Assembly: GCA_003486645.1 (NCBI GenBank)
Contig: DNGI01000277.1
Coordinates: 758 to 13,951 of the forward strand
Direction of reading: 5' to 3'
DNA length: 13,194 nucleotides
Source of the DNA: Cyanobacteria bacterium UBA11370
GTDB lineage: Bacteria; Cyanobacteriota; Cyanobacteriia; Cyanobacteriales; Coleofasciculaceae
In this document: in pieces, positions 1 to 6,143 of the stretch
How the letters are laid out: every line of letters starts with the position of its first letter
How positions within the stretch are numbered: the stretch's first letter is position 1
Position numbers and translations under genes: made by a program
The notes under the pieces: model-generated
Told to the model about the DNA's origin: nothing
The model's database searches: none
Seen by the model: only the letters and a program-made list of their open reading frames with translations

Positions 1-57
1 TGCGAAAGTCGATTTTGGCAACGCAAAACTAATACATTGAGGAGTCCGATTTCCCAT

Positions 58-222
58 TTATGCAAGAGGTCTAATCTTTTGACGCAATTGATTAGCTAAT
101 TCTTCTAGCCTCACCCATCTCTGGTCTTGTAAAATCGTCAATAATATCAGACCAATTCAAAATTCCGTTGTTTTGAGCTGAGTTTTCAGATGTTCGGTGT
201 AGAATGTAGGTAAGAAATTCAT
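58..222 (-). pseudogene. N-terminal fragment of an IS4-like DDE transposase, with an in-frame stop
   Basis: Reading the minus strand from the ATG at 222 gives MNFLPTFYTEHLKTQLKTTEF, a TGA stop at 159-157, then IGLILLTILQDQRWVRLEEL and ANQLRQKI in the same frame. The shape (FYTEHL near the start, a hydrophobic leucine-rich helix, then VRLEELANQL) is what I recall for the N-terminus of cyanobacterial IS4-like transposases. The family name is from memory, not from a search. The resemblance ends near 71-73, where the sequence becomes CCTCTTGCATAAATGG; this may be the edge of another inserted element occupying positions 1-70. No DDE catalytic region is present, so this is a dead remnant. It is too short and interrupted to be called a functional gene. 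Confidence 0.55.
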
Positions 223-273
223 TTTTTTAATTACTTGGGTCTTCTTGAAAATAGCCTACCTATTTTTTATTGA

Positions 274-324
274 AGCAATAATATGTCAATCCCTTAGTTT
301 GTGAGGGATTGACATATTGTTGTT
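274..324. repeat. Strong palindrome / stem-loop (15-bp perfect core)
   Basis: Positions 280-294 (AATATGTCAATCCCT) are the exact reverse complement of 304-318, separated by a 9-nt loop at 295-303. If transcribed, the stem extends outward to 274/324 with two G-U wobbles (275/323 and 279/319), giving about 21 pairs. There is no T-run directly after it, so it is not a textbook terminator. It sits upstream of the transposase fragment (minus strand) and of the ORF at 396 (plus strand). It could be an IS end or subterminal site, a dispersed palindrome or an operator. The arms contain TTGACA on both strands. Confidence 0.7.
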
Positions 325-395
325 ACCCCGTCAGATCCTGATGGCTTAACTTTGGCTATCTACTCCCTCCACCTTTAATTATTCTCGTTTTAGTG

Positions 396-797
396 ATGGA
401 ACCACTTGAAATTGCTGTTGCTGTCTTGGCTGTACCGTTTCTGACCAAAGCCTGGGAAAAAACTGGAGAAAAATGTGGAGAAAAGCTATTTGAGCAAGGA
501 GAAACGTTACTCCAACGTCTCAGAGGCAAATCACCGGAGACAGTCACGGCTATTGAGCGAGTAAAGGAAGCCCCTCTGGATTTTGGTCAAGCTGTGCTAG
601 AGGTAGAGGCAGTAGCCAAGGCCGACCCAGAAATTGCTGAGGCGGTGCAAGCGATGGAGGTGACGGTTAAAGAAGACATACAACTGGCTCAAGCCATGGA
701 AAAGGTTATATCCCTCTTCTGTCACTTTCCGAATTCAAGAAATAATAAATCAGCCAGGTTAACCAGAAGAATAAAAGGGTTGGTATTGATTGATTAA
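396..797 (+). CDS. Hypothetical protein, truncated by an IS701-type remnant (N-terminal 'EKTGEKxGEKLFEQG' module)
   Basis: The ORF can start at GTG 393 or ATG 396; I prefer ATG. Residues 1-104 look genuine: a hydrophobic start (MEPLEIAVAVLAVPFLTKAW), an amphipathic EKTGEKCGEKLFEQGETLLQ segment, then PLDFGQAVLEVEAVAKADPE followed by AEAVQAMEVTVKED. I recall similar openings at the N-terminus of many large cyanobacterial proteins of unknown function, some with TPR or signalling domains downstream; I cannot name the family with certainty. From codon 105 (base 709) the reading frame runs into the terminal inverted repeat of the IS remnant, so residues 105-133 (starting ISLFCHFP) are IS-derived and not part of the original protein. 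The native C-terminal part is missing. There is no clear Shine-Dalgarno sequence. The product is probably non-functional. Confidence 0.5.
   Translation: MEPLEIAVAVLAVPFLTKAWEKTGEKCGEKLFEQGETLLQRLRGKSPETVTAIERVKEAPLDFGQAVLEVEAVAKADPEIAEAVQAMEVTVKEDIQLAQAMEKVISLFCHFPNSRNNKSARLTRRIKGLVLID
709..731 (+). repeat. Left terminal inverted repeat of the IS701-type remnant
   Basis: This 23-bp end matches the reverse complement of 1502-1524 with one mismatch (T versus C at 727). It is the transposase-distal (3') end of the element and overlaps codons 105-112 of the truncated upstream ORF. Confidence 0.75.
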
Positions 798-834
798 ACT
801 AATTAGATGGTTGAATCCAAGCAATAACTTGGAA

Positions 835-1149
835 TTAGGAAAAACTTCTACCCAGGGCAAAATTAACCACAACACGCCTAGTGGGTTGAAGAATTAAACG
901 AAGGTTGTTTAAAGTATTCTTCCATCCACTACCACAATCCCATTGTTGGTGGACAGAAAAATCAACCAAATTATCTTTTTTCTCAACTTGACTTATTTTT
1001 TGTTGATTTAGAGATAAAAACGGTTGAGAATTTAAGCTGACAATTGTATAAACCGAAAAAATAATCTCCCACCATTTCTCAATATCTTTGAACCTAGTAA
1101 ATCTATAATCTGTCCATCCTAATTCTTGTAAACAAAAGTCTAAATCCAT
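835..1149 (-). pseudogene. C-terminal remnant of an IS701-family transposase
   Basis: The 104-codon ORF contains LQELGWTDYRF, EKWWEIIFSVYTIVSLNSQP and GWKNTLNNLRLILQP, which I recognise as the C-terminal part of IS701-type transposases. It is broken at both ends. Just upstream, RTWVEYGF can be read in a different frame (about 1165-1142), so a one-base frameshift separates it from the LQELGW segment. After LILQP the frame changes again near 880: another frame reads on with family-like residues but contains stop codons. The ATG used by this ORF is therefore internal and incidental. No activity is expected. Confidence 0.75.
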
Positions 1150-1193
1150 ATTCTACCCATGTTCTTAACCCATAAAGATTGCCCAAACAATTC

Positions 1194-1448
1194 TTAACCT
1201 TTCCTTGAATATTTGTCATGATAAAGATGGAGTGACTGTGCAGAAATTATTCCCACCGTTTTAGCTATTTCTGGCAATGATTTTCTTTTTATCGATGAAA
1301 TGATTCCTAGATGTAAATATTTAAAATATTCATAGCTTCTTACTTCTTTAAATAGGTCTTTATACTCGGCACAGTATTCATCTATCACTGCTGCTGTGGA
1401 TTGTGCATCTCTGGCTAAATGTTTCAGAATCTGTAGCTCTACATCCAT
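1194..1448 (-). pseudogene. N-terminal remnant of an IS701-family transposase
   Basis: The ORF starts MDVELQILKHLARDAQSTAA and contains VIDEYCAEYKDLFKEVRSYE, YFKYLHLGIISSIKRKSL and PEIAKTVGIISAQSLH, a recognisable beginning of IS701-family transposases. The ATG lies 53 bp inside the right terminal inverted repeat, as expected for a true start. After SAQSLH the sequence loses resemblance (LYHDKYSRKG, stop). Homology resumes past the stop as GQSLWV, normally found near the C-terminus, so an internal deletion has removed the domain expected to hold the DDE catalytic triad. Non-functional. Confidence 0.8.
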
Positions 1449-1450
1449 TG

Positions 1451-1948
1451 CTATACCTCAATTGTAGAGTTTTTACTTTTAACTACAGTATTAATTTTAT
1501 CCGGAGAGTGACAGAAGAGGGATAGATTATCCAATGGTTCAGTAATTCTAGTTTCAGAAGGAGAAACTGGAACAGTATTATAACTATAGATATTTAAAAT
1601 GAATGGAATATTAAAAGAAAATCCTTCTTGACGTGTTTTAGGGTATTGGAAACCTCGTAAGGAACCAGCATCTAGTACATCCAATGCCTTTTTTAGTGAT
1701 TCTTCTGCCTCTGAATATTGAGCATCTTGATACTGTTGATATCCTTGCTCAAAAAGTTGCCCCGCTTCTTTTAGCTCAAGCAATATTGGAGATATATTAG
1801 AGCTGTTTACATCTGCCTCGGAATATAAGTTCTGATTTGAAGAATTTGCCCAACTCTTAGCTGGCAGAGAAAAAGTTAGACTAAGGATAGCCGAAGCCGA
1901 AATCAGCGAACTTAATAGTGTAGTAAAATTTTTAGCTTGAATGGGCAT
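1451..1948 (-). CDS. Secreted TPR-type protein, 3'-truncated by the IS701-type remnant
   Basis: The start is ATG at 1948; no strong ribosome-binding site is visible. Residues 1-35 form a likely Sec signal peptide (MPIQAKNFTT, a hydrophobic stretch LLSSLISASAILSLTF, then SLPAKSWA). Residues 61-90 (EAGQLFEQGYQQYQDAQYSE then AEESLKKAL) fit a single tetratricopeptide repeat, the usual first repeat of large secreted TPR or TPR-CHAT proteins in cyanobacteria. Residues 91-141 (DAGSLRGFQYPKTRQEGFSF onward) do not look like TPR, and I do not recognise them; they may come from an older rearrangement. From about residue 142 (NLSLFCHSP) the codons lie in the IS terminal repeat. The surviving product would be an exported peptide with one repeat, probably non-functional. 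Confidence 0.5.
   Translation of the reverse strand: MPIQAKNFTTLLSSLISASAILSLTFSLPAKSWANSSNQNLYSEADVNSSNISPILLELKEAGQLFEQGYQQYQDAQYSEAEESLKKALDVLDAGSLRGFQYPKTRQEGFSFNIPFILNIYSYNTVPVSPSETRITEPLDNLSLFCHSPDKINTVVKSKNSTIEV
1502..1524 (-). repeat. Right terminal inverted repeat of the IS701-type remnant
   Basis: This is the transposase-proximal (5') end and is the inverted partner of 709-731 (22 of 23 matches). It interrupts the TPR gene of 1948 at about codon 142, so the last residues of that ORF are encoded by the IS. Confidence 0.75.
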
Positions 1949-2064
1949 AATTTGTTAAACGCGACATCGAATTAGTGAAGGTACAAAGAAAGTTTAGAGT
2001 AGCAATAATTTTGAGCTTGCCTCTTTTGGTCTGCCCTGACATTAGCTCAGACTCAGGCATCCAG

Positions 2065-2346
2065 CTATCCATCAGGATACCGCCTTGCACTATGAAGAAC
2101 GCGAAGAATTTGAACGGTATTACCTTTAACGCGATAAACAACGAAGTAGGGCGTTGAAGGGATAACCAGCTCCCTTGTTCCTTCCACACGCCCGATTCTC
2201 CCCATGTTAGGAAATTCTGCCAATTGAGCCACCGCTTGTTGAATTGTGCTCATAGTCCGAACTGCCGCAGTGGGGTCATCCTTGGCGATGTAAGCATGAG
2301 CCTGTGCGAGGTTCTGTAAAGCTTTTCTGAGCCACTTAACTGACAT
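2065..2346 (-). CDS. ParE/RelE-family toxin of a type II toxin-antitoxin system
   Basis: The 93-residue protein has the size and layout of the RelE/ParE superfamily: two N-terminal helices (MSVKWLRKALQNLAQAHAYI and TAAVRTMSTIQQAVAQLAEF), then a beta sheet with PNMGRIGRVEGTRELVIPST, PYFVVYRVKGNTVQILRVLH and the C-terminal signature HSARRYP. The family splits into mRNA interferases (RelE) and gyrase poisons (ParE). The RELVIPSTPYFVVYRV core and HSARRYP end favour a ParE-like reading, but this is not decisive. It overlaps the upstream antitoxin by 11 bp (2336-2346), so the two are translationally coupled, with the antitoxin made first. The frame is intact and all the expected secondary structure is present. 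Confidence 0.9.
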   Translation of the reverse strand: MSVKWLRKALQNLAQAHAYIAKDDPTAAVRTMSTIQQAVAQLAEFPNMGRIGRVEGTRELVIPSTPYFVVYRVKGNTVQILRVLHSARRYPDG

Positions 2347-2578
2347 TGGTTAACTTCTCAAACATCGCCTCCACTTCAGCATCAGTAGCAAAATCCCCAG
2401 CTTCGGCTTCTGCAATACCCTGGTGAATCTCTTTGAGTTGCCACTGGTGTATTTCCAGATAGAGAGAAATAGCTTCATTGATGATGTAGCTGAGATTTCG
2501 CTCCATGCTGGTAGCGAGTGCGTCAAGAGCAGCTCTTTTTTCGCTATCAAGTCGAAATGTGACGTTATTTTTACTCAT
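2336..2578 (-). CDS. Ribbon-helix-helix (CopG/ParD-like) antitoxin
   Basis: I choose ATG 2578 (MSKNNVTFRLD) because the RHH beta strand should begin within the first few residues; upstream in-frame ATGs would add 22 unrelated residues (MHCIARCC...). The 80-residue protein has the beta strand NVTFRLD, helix A DSEKRAALDALATSMERNLS, a turn and helix B YIINEAISLYLEIHQWQ, which make up a dimeric RHH DNA-binding domain. The C-terminal tail (GIAEAEAGDFATDAEVEAMF) is acidic and is the expected toxin-wrapping segment. It is the first gene of the pair and overlaps the toxin start by 11 bp. It probably represses its own promoter; a repeated TGCAA motif lies upstream at 2629-2646. Confidence 0.9.
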   Translation of the reverse strand: MSKNNVTFRLDSEKRAALDALATSMERNLSYIINEAISLYLEIHQWQLKEIHQGIAEAEAGDFATDAEVEAMFEKLTNVS

Positions 2579-2619
2579 AAAATTCTTTCGTTGTGGGAAA
2601 CTCCTTTCCTCTTCCATCA

Positions 2620-2646
2620 TGCAACATCTTGCAATGCAATGCAATT
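2620..2646. promoter_or_regulatory. Candidate antitoxin operator: iterated TGCAA motif
   Basis: TGCAA occurs at 2620-2624, 2630-2634, 2635-2639 and 2640-2644. The last three form overlapping palindromes (TTGCAATGCAA). They lie 42-68 bp upstream of the antitoxin start, where RHH antitoxins usually bind short iterated palindromes. This is inference from position and pattern only. Confidence 0.35.
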
Positions 2647-2892
2647 AGTTTTGCGCCATCACGTTGGTTTGGGGGATATTTGGAGGGTAATCGTCTCCAA
2701 TCACTTTGGGCTGGCAACTTGAGGCTAAAAACCGGAAACTTTAGCGAAAAAGGAGGGAATTTGGGGGTGGGATCTAACTTTTTTCCATCCTAGTTAGCTT
2801 TGGCGAAAGTTTTTTGTCTTTTTTGCCTATGTGACAGTTTGAGGGCGGAATGTGGGTTAAAGGCTTGTTAGCTTACCCTCTGTTGTGTCTAA
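2647..2892. other. Intergenic region, no gene supported
   Basis: These 246 bases separate the stop of the minus-strand SDR gene from the toxin-antitoxin promoter region. Short plus-strand ORFs cross it, but their translations show no recognisable domain and no ribosome-binding site. No clear terminator hairpin for the SDR gene is seen. Confidence 0.5.
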
Positions 2893-3609
2893 TTAGAAAA
2901 ATAAGTGACTTTCCGGCTGAATATTAATTTCCATTGGTACGGCTTGGGGATCGGCGTTGAGGGCAAACAGAATCGCATCAGCGGCAGTTTCTGGAGTTAA
3001 CATTTTTGAGCGGTCTACCTTTAAGCTGACATTATCCCAGAAGGGAGAATCAACTCCGCCAAAGTAAAATAGGGTGAATTTGATGCCGAAACGTTTGAGT
3101 TCCTCTGCCATACATTTGCTAAAACCCACGACACCGAATTTAGAGGCACAGTAGGCGGATGCCATTGCCATAGAATGCTTGCCTAAAATTCCGATAATAT
3201 TGCAAATGTGACCCGATTTTCGGTTTTTCATCACTTCGGATGCTGCCTGACAGGTATAGAAACTGCCCTTAAGATTTAAGTCAAGCATGAGATCTAGGTC
3301 GGTGGGTTCAATTTTGTTGTATTGTTTCAAAACACCAGCACCCGCCGCATTGACTAAAACATCAATTTGACCTAACTCAGCGACAGCTTTTTGGATTAGC
3401 CTCTCCACTTGGGATGGATCAGTAATGTCGGTTGGAACGGTTAAAACTTGATTAGCATTGGCTATCGGTAGCTGGGAGGCTAAAGCGGTTAGGCGATCGC
3501 TATTTTTTGCGGCTAATACGACATGACTACCTGCCAGTATTAGTTTGCGGGTTAAGGCTGAACCAATGCCACCCGTAGCACCGACGACGACAACAACTTT
3601 ATCCTGCAT
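2893..3609 (-). CDS. SDR-family NAD(P)-dependent oxidoreductase with Gly at the catalytic Ser position
   Basis: The 238-residue protein is a classical-size short-chain dehydrogenase/reductase with a Rossmann fold. The dinucleotide-binding motif is GATGGIG (10-16), the structural motif NAAG is at 87-90 and the active-site YCASK is Tyr153/Lys157. Classical SDRs place the catalytic Ser 13 residues before the Tyr; here position 140 is Gly (CNIIG ILGK), so the Ser-Tyr-Lys triad is incomplete. The N residue of the tetrad is probably N112 in LDLNLKGSF. The substrate cannot be inferred. The ATG at 3609 puts the Rossmann strand (DKVVVVVGATGG) right at the N-terminus, as expected. It lies on the same strand as the toxin-antitoxin pair but is separated by about 315 bp, so it is probably monocistronic. 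Confidence 0.9.
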   Translation of the reverse strand: MQDKVVVVVGATGGIGSALTRKLILAGSHVVLAAKNSDRLTALASQLPIANANQVLTVPTDITDPSQVERLIQKAVAELGQIDVLVNAAGAGVLKQYNKIEPTDLDLMLDLNLKGSFYTCQAASEVMKNRKSGHICNIIGILGKHSMAMASAYCASKFGVVGFSKCMAEELKRFGIKFTLFYFGGVDSPFWDNVSLKVDRSKMLTPETAADAILFALNADPQAVPMEINIQPESHLFF

Positions 3610-4137
3610 TGATCTTTACATTTCTTTACATCCTTATCCATGATACTGACAACGATAGGACTCTGGAGCAGGTGTGTATCTGGGAATTCTTTAACCAAAA
3701 CTTATCGTTTTTTAACGTTAGATTATAATGCCTTAACCCTGAAACAGTATTCTGTCTTTGGTGTGATTGGCTGAAACTTAGCATCAAAGGGCGAATGGTA
3801 GGGTGGCGAACAAAATCGAACCGCTTAACAGTAATGAGTGCGATCGCAGCAGTAGCAGCGACAGTAGCTTTAAGACTTGTGAATATAGACTCACGAGTAA
3901 CGTAAGTTGCCAATATATTGTCAGCTTACATAATCTGTGTTTTTCCGTTTTTTCTATCTCCTGTTTCATCTATCTCAATAAGTAATTTAAAAGCGTGGCT
4001 GATTATACTTCCCCCAGAGTGACACAAGAGCGTTATAAATTCATCAAAGCTTTACGCTTTGAGTCCTGCCAAAGAGATTCAGAGTGTGAATAATGGAGAT
4101 GGACACCTCATAACTATTTACTAGGGAAGCTTTGGGG
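3610..4137. other. Divergent intergenic region with a HIP1 site and a small hairpin
   Basis: About 530 bp lie between the divergently transcribed SDR and pentapeptide-repeat genes and should hold both promoters. It contains one HIP1 octamer (3840-3847) and a 7-bp stem with a 5-nt loop (4044-4062). TATACT at 4004-4009 could be a -10 element for the plus-strand gene, but no good -35 precedes it. Short ORFs on both strands (for example 3626-3913 minus and 3803-3985 plus) have no recognisable content. Confidence 0.45.
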
Positions 4138-4848
4138 ATGAACTTTAAAACGTTGTTAATTATCGCTACCCTATTAGCTGCGGCAGGATTACCCATTGCC
4201 CTCTATCTAGTCCCTAATGAAACGATGAACCAACTAGGGATTGGTGAACAAGTTAAAAACGTTAGAAATTCTCTTCAATTAAAACGAAAAAAAGCCAGTG
4301 TTGAAGAGATTCTCAAAACAAAACGTTGTGGGGGGTGCGATCTGAGGGAAATTAATTTGAGTGGAGCCGATTTGAGTGGGGTTGACTTCAGAAATACTGA
4401 CCTTTCTCGCGCTAATCTGGCAAATGCTAAACTGAAAGATGCGAAAATGAGTGGAGTTCGTCTGAGCGAAGCTAACCTCAAGAATGCTGATTTAGATGGG
4501 GCTGATCTTCATGATAGCGAATTAAAAAGTGCTGATTTAAGTGAGGCGAATCTGTTTAATATTCGGTTAGATGGTGCTGATTTAAGTAATGCAACTCTGC
4601 ACCGGGTTGAACTTCGAGATGCAGATTTAATTGGTGCTACGTTGAAGAATGCTAACTTGAGTCATGCGAGTCTGTACGGCACACGCCTGACTGAGGCTGA
4701 CTTAACAGGTGCTAATCTGAGCAATACTAATATGCGTTACGCTAATTTGCTCAATGCTGTGATCAAGGGTGCTAATCTGAGTGGAGCTGACTTACGTTTG
4801 GCGGTTATGCCGGATGGTACTACTGCCTATGGGACTACTCAGTATTGA
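4138..4848 (+). CDS. Membrane-anchored pentapeptide-repeat protein
   Basis: I choose ATG 4138, preceded by AGGGA at 4123-4127, over the in-frame TTG at 4132. The 236-residue protein begins with one hydrophobic segment (about residues 5-25, LLIIATLLAAAGLPIALYLV), either an uncleaved anchor or a signal peptide. A basic linker follows (LQLKRKKASVEEILKTKR). A CGGC pair (Cys64, Cys67) sits just before some thirty A(D/N)LxX pentapeptide units (about residues 68-220: LSGADLSGVDF, RANLANAKL and so on). Such repeats fold into a right-handed quadrilateral beta helix. The C-terminus ends with VMPDGTTAYGTTQY, a common cap in cyanobacterial members. Function is unknown; these proteins are abundant in cyanobacteria. 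It lies about 90 bp before the glycosyltransferase genes, separated by a heptamer repeat. Confidence 0.9.
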   Translation: MNFKTLLIIATLLAAAGLPIALYLVPNETMNQLGIGEQVKNVRNSLQLKRKKASVEEILKTKRCGGCDLREINLSGADLSGVDFRNTDLSRANLANAKLKDAKMSGVRLSEANLKNADLDGADLHDSELKSADLSEANLFNIRLDGADLSNATLHRVELRDADLIGATLKNANLSHASLYGTRLTEADLTGANLSNTNMRYANLLNAVIKGANLSGADLRLAVMPDGTTAYGTTQY

Positions 4849-4854
4849 GGATTT

Positions 4855-4903
4855 TTGTTGTTTGTTGGTTATTGGTTGTTATTGATTGTTTGTTGTTTAT
4901 TGA
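4855..4903. repeat. Degenerate heptamer tandem repeat (TTGTTGT-type)
   Basis: Seven consecutive 7-mers can be read: TTGTTGT, TTGTTGG, TTATTGG, TTGTTAT, TGATTGT, TTGTTGT, TTATTGA. The stretch is almost all T and G. It resembles the short tandemly repeated repetitive sequences of cyanobacterial intergenic DNA and fills the gap between the pentapeptide-repeat gene and the first glycosyltransferase gene. Confidence 0.7.
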
Positions 4904-4936
4904 ATATAGTGCCATATCTTAGGAAAAAAATCTAAT

Positions 4937-6064
4937 TTGACTAATTTTGTTCAACAAAACAAAGACAAAAAAATAGCAATTTTTCTCCCTTCCTTACGAG
5001 GAGGTGGGGCTGAACGGGCTATGCTTACGCTTGGCAAGGGTTTAGCAGAACGAGGCTTAAATGTAGATTTAGTTTTAGCTAAAGCTGAAGGGCATTATCT
5101 GACTCAGGTACCACCAACTATCAGGCTGATAGACTTTCAGGAAAAGCGGGTGGTTCTAACTATTCCAAAGTTGAGCCGCTACTTACAGCAACAACGCCCG
5201 ATCGCACTCCTTTCGACTATGAATCATGCCAATATAGTGGCGTTATGGGCAAGGCGTTTATCTGGGGTTTCTACCAGGTTAGTCGTGAGCGTACAAAATA
5301 CCTTATCACTTTCCATCAAAAATAGTGCTAATCGTAGGAGTCGGTTGATACCCTTTTTGATACATTACTTTTACCCTTGGGCTGATCAGATTGTGGCTAT
5401 ATCTCAAGGGGTAGCCGATGATTTAGCTTCCACAGCAGATTTACCTCGCCAGCAAATACAAGTAATATATAATCCAGTAGTAACTTCGGAAATGTTAACT
5501 CTAGCTCAAATGTCTGTAAATCATCCTTGGTTTGCTCCTGGAGAACCTCCAGTGATTTTGGGAGTTGGACGATTAACACAACAGAAAGATTTTTCAACTT
5601 TGATTCGAGCCTTCGCTCTTGTACGACAAAATTATTTATCGCGGCTTGTAATTTTAGGTGAGGGAGAAGAGCGAGCTAAACTAGAGGAATTAGTGCGATC
5701 GCTTGGCTTGGAAGATGCTGTTAGTATGCCCGGATTTGTAAGCAACCCTTATGCGTATATGGCGAAAGCATCCGTGTTTGTTCTATCTTCACTTTGGGAA
5801 GGGTTAGGTATGGTTTTAATTGAAGCGTTAGCATTAGGAACCCCTGTTGTTTCTACGGATTGTCAAAGTGGACCATCGGAAATTTTAGAAGAAGGTAAAT
5901 ATGGTCAATTAGTATCAGTTGGAAATATAAAAGAAATGGCAAATGCAATTTTGAATAGGTTGCAAAATCCGGCATCGGCTGAACTTTTAAAGTCCAGAGT
6001 GATGAACTTCTCTGTGGAAAATATTCAGAATCAGTACTTAAAGTTATTTTTCGATTCAAGGTAA
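4937..6064 (+). CDS. Glycosyltransferase family 4 (GT-B retaining glycosyltransferase)
   Basis: The protein has 375 residues and probably starts at TTG 4937, with AGGA at 4921-4924 upstream. The first internal Met is residue 29, after the essential glycine-rich loop, so the TTG start is favoured. GT4 features are clear: N-terminal acceptor-domain loop LRGGGAERAML (20-30), donor-domain strand GVGRLTQQKD (Arg212 and Lys217 typically contact the sugar-nucleotide phosphates) and the EX7E motif EGLGMVLIE (Glu288, Glu296), then STDCQSGPSEIL. The enzyme should transfer a sugar from a nucleotide-sugar donor to a growing glycan at the inner face of the cytoplasmic membrane. The TDCxSGPxEIL motif resembles HexNAc transferases of the PglJ/PglH type, but the donor and linkage cannot be read from sequence. 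Confidence 0.92.
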   Translation: MTNFVQQNKDKKIAIFLPSLRGGGAERAMLTLGKGLAERGLNVDLVLAKAEGHYLTQVPPTIRLIDFQEKRVVLTIPKLSRYLQQQRPIALLSTMNHANIVALWARRLSGVSTRLVVSVQNTLSLSIKNSANRRSRLIPFLIHYFYPWADQIVAISQGVADDLASTADLPRQQIQVIYNPVVTSEMLTLAQMSVNHPWFAPGEPPVILGVGRLTQQKDFSTLIRAFALVRQNYLSRLVILGEGEERAKLEELVRSLGLEDAVSMPGFVSNPYAYMAKASVFVLSSLWEGLGMVLIEALALGTPVVSTDCQSGPSEILEEGKYGQLVSVGNIKEMANAILNRLQNPASAELLKSRVMNFSVENIQNQYLKLFFDSR

Positions 6065-6143
6065 GCTTCTGGATGGCTTAGAGAAAGTGGGGATCATGAG
6101 TTCAACCTTGGAACGTTTTTGATAGTCATATATAAAATACTAG

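Larger units (their letters stand above)
709..1524 (-). mobile_element. Decayed IS701-type insertion sequence (internally deleted)
   Basis: The boundaries are set by 23-bp terminal inverted repeats: 709-731 matches the reverse complement of 1502-1524 at 22 of 23 positions, sharing TATCCCTCTTCTGTCACT. Inside, on the minus strand, lie N-terminal and C-terminal pieces of one transposase (1448-1194 and about 1190-835) with the central catalytic region gone. The assignment to the IS701 family rests on recognising the protein sequence. I see no convincing 4-bp target duplication (flanks GTTA and GATT), so either the flanks have rearranged or the termini are a few bases off. At about 0.8 kb it is far shorter than a complete element and cannot move by itself, but intact TIRs could still allow mobilisation by a related transposase elsewhere. 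Confidence 0.75.

Noticed and set aside
1932..2189. Minus-strand ORF of 85 codons overlapping the toxin gene's 3' end
   Set aside because: It mostly overlaps the well-supported toxin in another frame, has no recognisable domain and no ribosome-binding site.
2065..2578. Possibility that the toxin-antitoxin pair and the neighbouring SDR form a defence island
   Set aside because: No other defence genes are seen and the SDR is separated by over 300 bp; proximity alone is not evidence.
2423..2793. Plus-strand ORFs across the antitoxin gene and the gap next to it
   Set aside because: They are antisense to the clear RHH antitoxin and continue into non-coding sequence with no domain.
3626..3985. 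Several short ORFs on both strands between the SDR and pentapeptide-repeat genes
   Set aside because: The translations have no domain-like composition, they overlap each other, and no start site is supported; the region is better read as promoter DNA.
4044..4062. Small hairpin TCAAAGC-TTTAC-GCTTTGA considered as a terminator or attenuator
   Set aside because: It is a 7-bp stem without a following T-run and lies upstream of a start codon; too weak for a call beyond a note.
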